Positions 52,821 to 61,293 of a stretch of 64,000 nt of DNA are shown here, one piece after another. The notes beneath the pieces are model-generated. The model was not told the DNA's origin, did no database searches, and was given only the letters and a program-made list of their open reading frames with translations. The stretch comes from Amedibacterium intestinale (GTDB taxonomy: Bacteria; Bacillota_I; Bacilli_A; Erysipelotrichales; Erysipelotrichaceae): the NCBI RefSeq assembly GCF_010537335.1, contig NZ_AP019711.1:868001-932000 (forward strand), in the 5' to 3' direction. The position numbers and the translations under genes were made by a program. Positions within the stretch are counted from its first letter, which is position 1. The number at the start of each line of letters is the position of its first letter.

Positions 52821-53496
52821 ACAATTGTTCAATAAACTTTTTACAAAACTCTGCACTTCGATTTGCAGCATGTTTTACATAGGTTGTAAAATCCATATGT
52901 GAATTTTCTTTATGTGCAATATCCGACAAAGAACGAAGAACAACGAATGGTACATGATAATGTGAACATACCTGTGCAATTGCTCCAGCTTCCATTTCTG
53001 CACAAACAGCATCCGGGAAACGCTTTTCTAAAACTGTAAGCTGATTTTCACCTGCAATGAACTGATCTCCGCTGGCTACAAGTCCACAATGCACACAAAC
53101 ATCCATTTCCTTCAGTGTCTTTTCACAAAGTTCACATAATTCTTTATCCGCATCAAAATATAAACCAATACCTTCTTCTCCATCAATGGGACTAGTATCA
53201 AAATCATGTTGAACAACTCGTGTACTAACAACGGCGTCTAAAATAGACTGTTCCTTTTTTAATCCGCCTGCCGTGCCGATATTAATCACTTTTTCTATGC
53301 GAAAGTTCTCTAAAAGAATCGTTGTAGCCATAACAGCATTTCCCTTACCTACTCCACTTTTTAATACCATTACACGCTTATTCTTTATCGTTCCCTGTAT
53401 CATCTTAATTCCAGAAATATGCTTCAATTCTTTATGTTCCAATAAAGTTTCAATAGCCTCTACTTCACTATCCATTGCGGCAATAATCCCAATCAT
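52819..53496 (-). CDS. mtnN: 5'-methylthioadenosine/S-adenosylhomocysteine nucleosidase
   Basis: MtnN (Pfs) hydrolyses MTA and SAH, detoxifying methyltransferase products. The 225-aa protein begins MIGIIAAMDSEVEAIE and has VINIGTAGGL, the substrate segment VCAEMEAGAIAQVC near residue 165, and VVLRSLSDIAHKEN. Its ATG overlaps the stop of the YqeM methyltransferase gene (ATGA), a sensible pairing because methyltransferases make SAH. Confidence 0.95.
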   Translation of the reverse strand: MIGIIAAMDSEVEAIETLLEHKELKHISGIKMIQGTIKNKRVMVLKSGVGKGNAVMATTILLENFRIEKVINIGTAGGLKKEQSILDAVVSTRVVQHDFDTSPIDGEEGIGLYFDADKELCELCEKTLKEMDVCVHCGLVASGDQFIAGENQLTVLEKRFPDAVCAEMEAGAIAQVCSHYHVPFVVLRSLSDIAHKENSHMDFTTYVKHAANRSAEFCKKFIEQL

Positions 53497-54203
53497 GCTT
53501 TCACTTCCTTTCTACAAATATAGAACTGTTTTTCTCCTTCACAAATTCCAGGATATACAAAATCTGTTAATACTTCTACCTTAAAACCTGTTTCTTTAAG
53601 TTTATTCATTACCCATGCTGGCTCATAAACTTTTTGAATATGCTGTTCTAAAACACTTCGTCCATCTTCATCATAGAAGGCAAAATTCTGATATATACAA
53701 TCTTCAATCGTTTGTATTGTCCACTGGTATTCATGTCCATTGATGCGACCTGCCTCATTATATTCCTCTTGAAACTCTTCTAGTCGATCCATCGAATGCA
53801 TATCTACAATAAAAACACCTTCATCTTTTAAATGGGCATATACACCCTGTAACATGTTTTCAACATCTTCTTCTTTTAAAAGATAGTTAAAACTGTCACA
53901 CAAGCATAAGATTCCATCATACATATCTTCACCAGTAAAATGACACATATCCATAACGTTCCATTCTACCAGTTCACTATTTTCTTTTGCTTTTGCCTGC
54001 GTAATCATATCTGCACTTAAATCACTTGCATGGACTTCATAGCCATCCTTTGCAAGTGCAATCGTGATTTCTCCGCTGCCACAAGCCAGTTCCATGATTT
54101 TTCCTTTTGGAAGATAACTTTCAATTAAATCTACCCATGCTTTTGTTGCTTCTTCATCTTTTACTAAAGCATCATAAAACTCTGCCAGTTTTTCATACAT
54201 CAT
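53493..54203 (-). CDS. yqeM: SAM-dependent methyltransferase, YqeM-like
   Basis: The 236-aa protein is a class I methyltransferase with motif I MELACGSGEITIALA near residue 40, motif II ASDLSADM, and ILCLCDSFNYLLKEED. Its substrate is not known. It is the last gene of the yqeG-yqeH-yhbY-nadD-rsfS-yqeM block, in the Bacillus order. The start (54203) overlaps the rsfS stop as ATGA. Confidence 0.88.
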   Translation of the reverse strand: MMYEKLAEFYDALVKDEEATKAWVDLIESYLPKGKIMELACGSGEITIALAKDGYEVHASDLSADMITQAKAKENSELVEWNVMDMCHFTGEDMYDGILCLCDSFNYLLKEEDVENMLQGVYAHLKDEGVFIVDMHSMDRLEEFQEEYNEAGRINGHEYQWTIQTIEDCIYQNFAFYDEDGRSVLEQHIQKVYEPAWVMNKLKETGFKVEVLTDFVYPGICEGEKQFYICRKEVKA

Positions 54204-54538
54204 AAGCAAAAGTCCACCTTTGGAAGATCAGCATATAATTTTTCCAGCTGAAAGTGATTTCTTTCTTCTGTTTGAAATACATGGACAATTATATCCCCTA
54301 AGTCTACCAAAACCCAGGAAGAATCACGATCTCCTTCCATAGAGCGAACCTGATAACCATTTTCTTTTACTCTATCGCAAACATTATCCGCTATCGCATA
54401 CACCTGACGCAAGCTGTCTGCACTGCAAATAACGACATAATCAATAGCAGGATTTAAAGAAGAAAATGTGTATAACAATGGGTATTTTCCTTTCTTTTCA
54501 TCAATTGCTTTCTGTACAACTTCTAAAAGACTCTTCAT
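54200..54538 (-). CDS. rsfS: Ribosomal silencing factor RsfS
   Basis: RsfS binds L14 and blocks 50S-30S joining when nutrients are low. The 112-aa protein has VVICSADSLRQVYAIADNV and SSWVLVDLGDIIVHVFQTEERNHFQLEKLY, both diagnostic. It follows the nadD-yqeK gene by 12 nt, with AAGGAG upstream. Confidence 0.95.
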   Translation of the reverse strand: MKSLLEVVQKAIDEKKGKYPLLYTFSSLNPAIDYVVICSADSLRQVYAIADNVCDRVKENGYQVRSMEGDRDSSWVLVDLGDIIVHVFQTEERNHFQLEKLYADLPKVDFCL

Positions 54539-54550
54539 CTCTTCAACTCC

Positions 54551-55576
54551 TTATTGTAACGTTCCTTCTTTTCTTAAATATTCTTGTTGTTCTTTTTTTA
54601 CACGTTTAAATCCCAAATCTAAGTTCATCTTACATAATTCAATTTGTTCACTGGAATCATATCCACGTGAAGGATCTAGTTTATCTGCAATAAACAAAAT
54701 CTTATCATACGAAGATTTTCCATCACCCAGCACATGATGATAAATTGCAGATATAACATCTTTATCCCTAACATCCAATTGTCTTTTTACAAAATCCGCG
54801 CCAATATACCCATGCCAAATAGCAGGTGCTTCATTCATGTGAAAAGGCATATGATGTCTCATCCATATTTTTGAAATCTCATATGGCATTTGTTTGCATA
54901 TATCATGTAAAATGCCCATTTTCCATGCTTTTTCCGTATTCAAATTATGAGCACTTGCCAATGCAACGCATAACTGTGCAACAGATAGACTATGTCTATA
55001 ACGTTTTTCATTCATATACTGCCTTATGGTTTCTTCAAAATATAAACCTTTCTCTGCTATTTTTAAACGTACAGAAACAGGTACTTCATATAATTTTTTT
55101 CCTTGACGAATTTCTGTAGAAGATACAGGTATTAAATCCATGGAAACTCTTTTCATTCCTTCTGGCAATATCGAAGACCCTTCTCTGGAAAATACATAAA
55201 ATTCGACTTCTTTCTTCAAACGTTTTGACTCTTTCCAGGCATCAAATTGTCTAGCCTGATCATCTCCAATCAGCCAGCAGAAAGAATGCTGAGGATAGCG
55301 TTTCTTTAATTCCTCTACTGTATGAATCGTATAAGAAATACCCTCTAGTTTTCCTTCTAATTTACATATTTTCATATGTTTATAAGGTTTTATCGCTGCC
55401 TCTAATAGTTCACATCGATCTTCAAAAGAAGCCAATGCTGTTTCTTTTAGAGGAGTATCTTTACTTGGCATAAACCAAACTTCTTGAACAGGAAGTTTTT
55501 TTAAAGCTGTTTTTGCTATTTGCAAGTGTCCATTATGAACAGGGTTAAAACTTCCCCCTAATATCGCAATATGCAT
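54551..55576 (-). CDS. nadD: NadD-YqeK fusion: nicotinate-nucleotide adenylyltransferase plus HD-type phosphohydrolase
   Basis: The N-terminal part (residues 1-185) is NadD, with GGSFNPVHNGHL near residue 6, FMPSKDTPLK, and PVSSTEIRQGKKL. It makes NaAD from NaMN and ATP. The C-terminal part (from about 195) is a YqeK-like HD domain with RYRHSLSVAQL, ILHDICKQ, AIWHGYIGADFV and HHVLGD, which in other species hydrolyses diadenosine tetraphosphate. In Bacillus these are two adjacent genes. Here one 341-aa ORF runs through. The start at 55576 carries the NadD N-terminus. Confidence 0.92.
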   Translation of the reverse strand: MHIAILGGSFNPVHNGHLQIAKTALKKLPVQEVWFMPSKDTPLKETALASFEDRCELLEAAIKPYKHMKICKLEGKLEGISYTIHTVEELKKRYPQHSFCWLIGDDQARQFDAWKESKRLKKEVEFYVFSREGSSILPEGMKRVSMDLIPVSSTEIRQGKKLYEVPVSVRLKIAEKGLYFEETIRQYMNEKRYRHSLSVAQLCVALASAHNLNTEKAWKMGILHDICKQMPYEISKIWMRHHMPFHMNEAPAIWHGYIGADFVKRQLDVRDKDVISAIYHHVLGDGKSSYDKILFIADKLDPSRGYDSSEQIELCKMNLDLGFKRVKKEQQEYLRKEGTLQ

Positions 55577-55577
55577 A

Positions 55578-55862
55578 CTACAGCTCCAATTTATTTTTCT
55601 TGCTTCTTCTATATAACACAAATGTACGTCCTATGATTTGAACGATTTCACTAGATGTAGCCCCACTCATATCAAGAGCTGCCTGTCTTACATCATCTGC
55701 ACAAGTTTTAAGCAAAGCTATTTTTACCAGTTCATGTGCTTCTAAAGAATCTGAAACAGTTCGTATCATATTTGGAGTGATTCCATCTTTACCAATCTGA
55801 AATAAAGCACGTTTTGTCTGTGCCAATCCTCTTAAATAACTCTTTTCTTTATTTGTAAGCAT
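55578..55862 (-). CDS. yhbY: YhbY family RNA-binding protein (YqeI)
   Basis: The 94-aa protein is a CRS1/YhbY domain (LTNKEKSYLRGLAQTKRALFQIGKDGIT, HELVKIALLKTC, IGRTFVLYRRSKK). YhbY binds pre-50S particles and assists ribosome assembly. It lies next to yqeH, one of the ribosome-assembly genes of this block. AroE, which separates them in Bacillus, is absent. Confidence 0.93.
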   Translation of the reverse strand: MLTNKEKSYLRGLAQTKRALFQIGKDGITPNMIRTVSDSLEAHELVKIALLKTCADDVRQAALDMSGATSSEIVQIIGRTFVLYRRSKKNKLEL

Positions 55863-55863
55863 A

Positions 55864-56943
55864 TTAAATCATCGCCTTTCTAAATGTTACATTTACATTT
55901 TTATTCACATACACTTTTATTTCTTTCACATCTCCACTAATACAAAACCACCCCAGACCATGGATAACAACATCAATTTTATGTTGTGCACCCTTAGTTG
56001 TATATACTTCCATATCATGAAAATCATGATCCATAGAAGGAGACAGCAGTTCATTCAAATGGGTTTCCCATAAACGATCTGCTTTTTCCTGTTTTCCTCT
56101 ATGCAAAGGAAGTCTTTCAGAAAAATAAGCAACACAGCTTACTTTTTTTCCGCCTATCAAATCCAGACGAACAAGTCCTCCTAGCGAAATGCTTTGATCT
56201 TCATATAACTGATATCCTCTTGGTTTTAATTTACGAGATGGAACAACGGTTTTTAATAATTCATCATCAATATGAGTTAAAAATGAATCCATTCTTGTAA
56301 GACCTGGAGTATCGTATAAAATATAATCTTTCATTTGTATTTCATTGATATCTAATGTAGTTCCAGGATGACGGGAAGTTGTTAAATTCTGATTTCCAAG
56401 AAGAGCATTTAATAATGTACTTTTTCCTGCATTTGCCATTCCCATAACCGCTACATTTCTTCCTTTGCGATAAATAGCAATTGCTTCTTCAATCTCTTCT
56501 ATAGAGTTATTCTGCTCCCTACTTGGATGTTTTACCAAATCACCGCTAATAACAATTCCCTGAACAACAATCGATAATTCTTTTAATCGGCGCAATAAAA
56601 AATCTGCAAGTTTCTCATCAGATAAAGTATCTGGCAGCAAATCTCGTTTTGTCGCAACCATTAAAATATCTTTTCCCATCAAATGACGATTTAACCCTTT
56701 GATCATATTCGCCTCAAAATCAAACAAGTCAACGACCCATACGATAAGGGCATCCAATTTTGCGATACGTGCCAGCATTTCATCAGAGTCAATTCCCTGC
56801 TTCATGGAAATAACGACATCATCATAATGACGAATACGAAAACATCTTTGACAATAATCTGCTTCCATTTTTGGTGTATATCCAATTGCCTGCTTATTTT
56901 CATTTTGTAAAACTACACCGCATCCTTTACATATTTTACTCAT
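55864..56943 (-). CDS. yqeH: Ribosome biogenesis GTPase YqeH
   Basis: YqeH is a circularly permuted GTPase for 30S assembly. The 359-aa protein has an N-terminal zinc finger (CKGCGVVLQ...YCQRCFRIRHY), KRDLLPD as G4 before G1 GMANAGKSTLLNALLG near residue 170, and DTPGL. The ATG at 56943 follows AGAGGAGAG and overlaps the yqeG end. Length normal. Confidence 0.95.
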   Translation of the reverse strand: MSKICKGCGVVLQNENKQAIGYTPKMEADYCQRCFRIRHYDDVVISMKQGIDSDEMLARIAKLDALIVWVVDLFDFEANMIKGLNRHLMGKDILMVATKRDLLPDTLSDEKLADFLLRRLKELSIVVQGIVISGDLVKHPSREQNNSIEEIEEAIAIYRKGRNVAVMGMANAGKSTLLNALLGNQNLTTSRHPGTTLDINEIQMKDYILYDTPGLTRMDSFLTHIDDELLKTVVPSRKLKPRGYQLYEDQSISLGGLVRLDLIGGKKVSCVAYFSERLPLHRGKQEKADRLWETHLNELLSPSMDHDFHDMEVYTTKGAQHKIDVVIHGLGWFCISGDVKEIKVYVNKNVNVTFRKAMI

Positions 56944-57469
56944 CAAACTCTCCTCTTTTCAGCTTTCCGCTTTTTTCTAAAAGAAAAAATACCATTCTTT
57001 CAAATATTCGATTAAACTTCGTAAATGACAAATCTCTTTGTACAATTGGGGCAGTTAAAATCGTAAATAAACGCATGATATTTGCCCCCAGCATATCTGT
57101 CATCAGCTGATCACCTATAACAGCAACTTCATTTCGAGAAACTGCCATTTCTTTTAACATTTTGCGATAGGAAAATGGCAAAGGTTTACATGCGAAAGGA
57201 TAGGAAACAGGATTTTCCAATTCGCACCCATCTACAAATGTTTTTACACGTTCTTCTACATTATTTGAAATAAAAACGACACGAATTCCTGCCTCCTGCA
57301 TTTTTTTCAAAAAGCTTTTTGCCTCTTCATCCGGTAAAGCTACATCATGGGGAACAAGTGTATTATCAATATCGCATACAAGCAGCTTAATTCCTTTTTC
57401 CTTTAAGAACTCAGGTCTTAATGATGTATATTTTCGTATGTAATAATTAGGGGTAAAAAGTTTTAACAT
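56936..57469 (-). CDS. yqeG: YqeG family HAD-type phosphatase
   Basis: The 177-aa protein has the HAD motifs CDIDNTLVPHD (catalytic Asp) near residue 30, FISNN, and IGDQLMTDMLGANIM. It heads the block that contains yqeH. Substrate is unknown. The ATG at 57469 has AGGAG 8 nt upstream and leads a gene with an extended TGCTATAAT -10 element. Confidence 0.9.
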   Translation of the reverse strand: MLKLFTPNYYIRKYTSLRPEFLKEKGIKLLVCDIDNTLVPHDVALPDEEAKSFLKKMQEAGIRVVFISNNVEERVKTFVDGCELENPVSYPFACKPLPFSYRKMLKEMAVSRNEVAVIGDQLMTDMLGANIMRLFTILTAPIVQRDLSFTKFNRIFERMVFFLLEKSGKLKRGEFDE

Positions 57470-57503
57470 GTATCCATCTCCTATCGTATTTCTCATTATT
57501 TTC

Positions 57504-57509
57504 ATTATA
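57504..57509 (-). promoter_or_regulatory. Extended -10 promoter for the yqeG block
   Basis: On the minus strand TGCTATAAT, with a weak -35, lies upstream of the yqeG ribosome-binding site. Only the -10 is given. Confidence 0.5.
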
Positions 57510-57574
57510 GCATATTTCCTGTTTCACTTCGATTTATTTTACTGGAAAACTTATACTTTGTCCATAAGAAATTA

Positions 57575-57603
57575 TTCAAAATGAATACATATTTTGATAA
57601 AAT
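57575..57603 (+). promoter_or_regulatory. Promoter and operator-like inverted repeat before the M42 peptidase gene
   Basis: TTCAAA (57575-57580), 17 bp, TAAAAT (57598-57603). An inverted repeat TCAAAAT (57576-57582) / ATTTTGA (57591-57597) overlaps the -35 and spacer. Confidence 0.5.
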
Positions 57604-57633
57604 AAACGTAATAGAAATGGAGGTTTTTAAAAA

Positions 57634-58668
57634 ATGAAAATCTGTAAAGAAACAATCGAAAAAATTACAAGAGAACTTATCAATACACCTAGTCCTGTAA
57701 GTTATTACGATGAAATTCATCCAAAACTGGAAAAGCTTGCGGATGCTTATGGCTACTCAATCACGTATGATCGAAAACGAACTGCCTATATTACAGTGGA
57801 TGGAGAAGATAATTCCAAAACGATTTGTATAGGAGCTCATCTTGATACGCTAGGTTTGATGATTCGACACATCAATGAAGATGGTACCCTTGCTTTACGA
57901 AACTTGGGAGGTATCAATTACAACAATTTAGAAGGATGTTTTTGCAAAGTTCATACAAGAGAAAACAAAACCTATACAGGTATGATTCTATGCCGCTATC
58001 ACTCTGTTCATGTTTTTGATGAAGCAAGAAAAGTTCTTCGTGATGAAACAAATATGGTAGTTATATTAGATGAGCATGTAAGCAGTAAACAGGATGTAAA
58101 AAATCTTGGTATCGAACATGGCGATATTATTTCCATTGACCCAGACTATCACTATACAGAAACCGGTTTTATAAAGTCACGTTTTATTGATGATAAGGCT
58201 GCAGCAGCTGCTGTATTTGCGGTATTAGAAAGTTTACAGAAAGAAAATAAAAAACCTGCATACCGTACACTGTTTGCCTTTCCTATTTATGAAGAAATAG
58301 GACATGGTGGAGCTTATGTACCAGAGGAAGTCAGTGAATATGTTGCCTTGGATATTGGTTTGATTGGGCCTGATTACAATGGAAGTGAATACAAAGTATC
58401 CATTTGCGCAAAAGATAACTATACACCATATGACAGAGGATTAACTAATAAAATCATTGCTTTGGCAAAACAGGAAAACATCGATTATTGTGTAGATGTA
58501 TTTTATCATTATGGCAGTGATGCCAGTGCTGCTATTCGAGCTGGAAATAATCTTTATGCGGCAGCTTTCGGTATGGGATGCTTAAGTTCTCATGGAATGG
58601 AACGCTGTCATATCAACAGTATTATGGAAACCGCAAAACTTTTATATACTTATCTTATGAGCAGATAA
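57634..58668 (+). CDS. M42 family metallopeptidase (glutamyl aminopeptidase/cellulase M-like)
   Basis: The 344-aa protein has the dinuclear metal ligands of M42: AHLDTLG near residue 70, IDDKAAAAA near 190, EEIGHGG near 220, LDIG near 240 and SSHGMERCH near the end. M42 enzymes are cytoplasmic tetrahedral aminopeptidases acting on peptides. It is monocistronic, plus strand. Exact specificity cannot be assigned. Confidence 0.9.
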   Translation: MKICKETIEKITRELINTPSPVSYYDEIHPKLEKLADAYGYSITYDRKRTAYITVDGEDNSKTICIGAHLDTLGLMIRHINEDGTLALRNLGGINYNNLEGCFCKVHTRENKTYTGMILCRYHSVHVFDEARKVLRDETNMVVILDEHVSSKQDVKNLGIEHGDIISIDPDYHYTETGFIKSRFIDDKAAAAAVFAVLESLQKENKKPAYRTLFAFPIYEEIGHGGAYVPEEVSEYVALDIGLIGPDYNGSEYKVSICAKDNYTPYDRGLTNKIIALAKQENIDYCVDVFYHYGSDASAAIRAGNNLYAAAFGMGCLSSHGMERCHINSIMETAKLLYTYLMSR

Positions 58669-58672
58669 GTAA

Positions 58673-58715
58673 AAAAGCATCTATTTTGTTCTTTATAAAC
58701 AGAATAGATGCTTTT
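58673..58715. terminator. Bidirectional terminator between the M42 peptidase and sigK genes
   Basis: The long stem AAAAGCATCTATT/AATAGATGCTTTT (with inner pairs) has T-runs on both sides and serves the converging genes. Confidence 0.8.
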
Positions 58716-58716
58716 C

Positions 58717-59415
58717 TTATACATTTTTCTCTTCTTTTTGAAATTCACGATAAATTTTCATAAAAGCACGTTTTTCTATTCGAGATACATATGATCTTGA
58801 AATATGCATTTCTTTCGCAATCTCTCTTTGTGTTTGTTCCTCCTGTTTAAATAATCCAAATCTTCGTGTGATGATTTCTAACTCTCTAGGATCTAATACA
58901 TGAAGATATTTCTTCAACTTTATAACCCTATCTTCAAGTACGATCGAATCAACAACACTTCGCTGCACAGGAGCCGCAATAGCATCTAGAAGCGTTATTT
59001 CACTTCCATCTTTATCTGTCGCAATCGGATCATTTAAGGATACATTTTGAAAATAATTTTTAGAACTTCTAAGGTACATTAAAATTTCATTTTCAATACA
59101 GCGTGATGCATAGGTTGTAAGTTTATGTCCCTTTTCAGGCTTAAAAGAATCAATTGCCTTAATCAAGCCAATGGTTCCAATACTTATCAAATCTTCGCTT
59201 TGTTCTTTCTTTATATCATATTTTTTTACAATATGTGCGACCAGTCTAAGATTATGTTCAATTAGTTTTTCCCTAGCCTGCTCATCATGTTTTGACAAAC
59301 GTTCTATACAATCCGTCTCTTCTTCTTTTGATAAAGGTTTTGCGAAAGAATTATTTCGTACATATCCTACATAACATAGTGCATGTTGGAGAACTTCAAA
59401 AACTGCACTCAGCAT
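58717..59415 (-). CDS. sigK: Sporulation sigma factor SigK
   Basis: SigK directs late mother-cell genes for the spore coat and cortex. The 232-aa protein has a short pro-like N-terminus (MLSAVFEVLQHALCYVGYVRNNSFAKPLS), sigma region 2 (AREKLIEHNLRLVAHIVKKY, EDLISIGTIGLIKAID, KLTTYASRCIENEILMYLR) and region 4.2 (EMHISRSYVSRIEKRAFMKI). The gene is one continuous ORF, not interrupted by a skin-type element. The start has CAGGTGAT before it. Confidence 0.94.
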   Translation of the reverse strand: MLSAVFEVLQHALCYVGYVRNNSFAKPLSKEEETDCIERLSKHDEQAREKLIEHNLRLVAHIVKKYDIKKEQSEDLISIGTIGLIKAIDSFKPEKGHKLTTYASRCIENEILMYLRSSKNYFQNVSLNDPIATDKDGSEITLLDAIAAPVQRSVVDSIVLEDRVIKLKKYLHVLDPRELEIITRRFGLFKQEEQTQREIAKEMHISRSYVSRIEKRAFMKIYREFQKEEKNV

Positions 59416-59432
59416 TTTTATCACCTGTTGTA

Positions 59433-59461
59433 TATATATGTCGAAAAAAGTTAAAATATGA
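59433..59461 (-). promoter_or_regulatory. Candidate SigE-type promoter for sigK
   Basis: On the minus strand TCATATT (59455-59461), 14 bp, CATATATA (59433-59440), against the SigE pattern of kmATATT and CATAcAnT. SigE-driven sigK transcription is known in Bacillus. Confidence 0.5.
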
Positions 59462-59465
59462 AAAA

Positions 59466-59483
59466 AGCAGGATATTTCCTGCT
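59466..59483 (-). terminator. Terminator after the 352-aa ORF
   Basis: The 7-bp stem AGCAGGA/TCCTGCT with a 4-nt loop is followed by six T on the minus strand. Confidence 0.8.
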
Positions 59484-60540
59484 ACATCATATCTTGAAGA
59501 AAAGATCGATAATAAATCTTAAACGACATCTTCTCATTTATTTTTTCTAATGCAATCTTAAATCCGTCAATATCAAAGACTGCAACATCAATATAAGAAT
59601 AATATACACCTACAGCACCACCCATCGTTCTTGCGATAGATATATCATATAACAAATCGTTGATTTCTTTTTCCAGCTGCTGACGTACCAATGCCTCTTT
59701 TTCATCCTCATATAGCTTTTCAAAATACAAATAACCATACTCTCCACCTAATTCTTTAAAAGCACTGCAGGTATCACTTTCTTTATTTAATAATTCTTCC
59801 TGCAGCTGTGGATTTGTTGTGACAATCAGTTTCATATCTTTACGCAAGGTTTCACTAACAGGCTTTTCATCTAACTTATAAGCCGTGTATATAGATAATG
59901 GATCATGGTATTCCATCCAGTCTTTATCAACTATGATATCACAAATATCTTCATAGAAATTTGGAAGCAGACATACATTTTCTTCATCACTAGGTGCATC
60001 TAAAATTTCAATACTGCTAATACGAGCTTCAAATTCTAACTCTCCGATAAACAATTCCAGCATGTATGCGACAACCTGTTCCTTATAGCTTTGATCCACC
60101 CCATCTAATGCTTCACAATAAACTTTTATATCCAGCATATGCATGGCATCATTGATTGTATAATAAACTTTAAAATCACTTCCGCGTACTTCTTTGTCTT
60201 TAATTCTTAAAACAGTATATAACGCTCTCTCACTTAACGGAGGACGTACATCATTAATGATCCAGTCTTCTTTTAATACAGAGGGCGCATTCTTTTTCAA
60301 TAAAGCAGATGCAAACTGTGCATTCTTGTTTCCGCCACAAGCAAATGTCATTTCAAAAAAGCCAGTTTCACTCATTTCTACTTCCATCTTACATCCACTA
60401 ATTCTTTTCAGCTGACTATTCAAATCTTCTAAGATATGTCCATATTCATGGCTATCCTGCTGTTTTAATGCAGTTTCTAAATCTTCTCTTATCGTTTCAA
60501 AATATTTCCAGAAATTTTGTACTCGATGTTTCAGGTTCAT
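59482..60540 (-). CDS. Uncharacterised 352-aa cytoplasmic protein
   Basis: I do not recognise this family. It starts MNLKHRVQNFWKYFETIREDLETAL and has a helical N-terminus (to about residue 45), then mixed alpha/beta segments (MEVEMSETGFFEMTFACGG, WIINDVRPPLSER, VYYTINDAMHMLDIKVYC) and an acidic C-terminal half. No signal peptide, membrane helix or catalytic motif is visible. It is expressed from its own extended -10 (TATGTTATAAT) and terminator. The ORF is long and clean, so it is real. Confidence 0.75.
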   Translation of the reverse strand: MNLKHRVQNFWKYFETIREDLETALKQQDSHEYGHILEDLNSQLKRISGCKMEVEMSETGFFEMTFACGGNKNAQFASALLKKNAPSVLKEDWIINDVRPPLSERALYTVLRIKDKEVRGSDFKVYYTINDAMHMLDIKVYCEALDGVDQSYKEQVVAYMLELFIGELEFEARISSIEILDAPSDEENVCLLPNFYEDICDIIVDKDWMEYHDPLSIYTAYKLDEKPVSETLRKDMKLIVTTNPQLQEELLNKESDTCSAFKELGGEYGYLYFEKLYEDEKEALVRQQLEKEINDLLYDISIARTMGGAVGVYYSYIDVAVFDIDGFKIALEKINEKMSFKIYYRSFLQDMM

Positions 60541-60625
60541 AAAACATTTCTCCTTTACATGTTTTTCAACTGGATTATTATAACATATCCTTGTCTGTTA
60601 CAATACAAAAAGTCTACATTCATTA

Positions 60626-61290
60626 TTATTTTTTCTGATAAGGTTTCGCAATTTTATAGGTGTAATATACATCAACAAGAAGAAGACTTAGTAAAACAAG
60701 CAAAGAATATACAATACTCATAAAACTATCTACACTTATGCAAATAATGAATAGAACAACACCCGCAAACATACATGTGATACCTCCAAATCGCTGACTT
60801 TTTTTCCATGTTTCCTCATTTAACATGCTCCATTTCGTACGTAAACCTAACACAGAGTTTTTACGAAGCTTTGGCATTACATTTCCCATTATAACAAACA
60901 TAATCGCGATAAGTCCAAAGACAAGCTGTATAGGGTTTAGAGGAAGAATTGACAAATCCTCTATTAGAAAATAGGCTGTATATAAAAAATAATAGGTTTG
61001 ACTTTGCAAGATCAATACTGTAAAAATCGTTAACAACAATTCAATTTGCTCATTATTATGTCCATTTTTTCCTGTTTTGATGCATATTTTGTTCCTGCAT
61101 ATAAAATTAAACCAGCCACTGTACAAATAAGTGGAGATACTAAAACTTCATATTTACTTCCCCAGCGATCAGCTAAGTAATCTGCTCCATAATGTATAGG
61201 TACTTGTTCTGGCATAGACGGCAAAAGAAACAAGGTAAAGACAACAGGCAATACTATAAGTACAGCATATATGATTTTTTTCACTTTCAT
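60626..61290 (-). pseudogene. SdpI family membrane protein, frameshifted
   Basis: Two overlapping reading frames together make one SdpI-type protein. The N-terminal part (61290 to about 61066; MKVKKIIYAVLIVLPVVF, VPIHYGADYLADRWG) is a DUF1648 domain with two helices. The C-terminal part (about 61090 to 60626) carries PKLRKNSVLGLRTKWSMLNEETW and the remaining helices. They join across six A (minus strand; T 61065-61070). One more A would restore ...SKQEKNGHNNEQIE. SdpI proteins give immunity to the SdpC toxin or act as membrane stress sensors. It may be a real lesion, a sequence error or slippage. Confidence 0.8.
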
Positions 61291-61293
61291 AAA

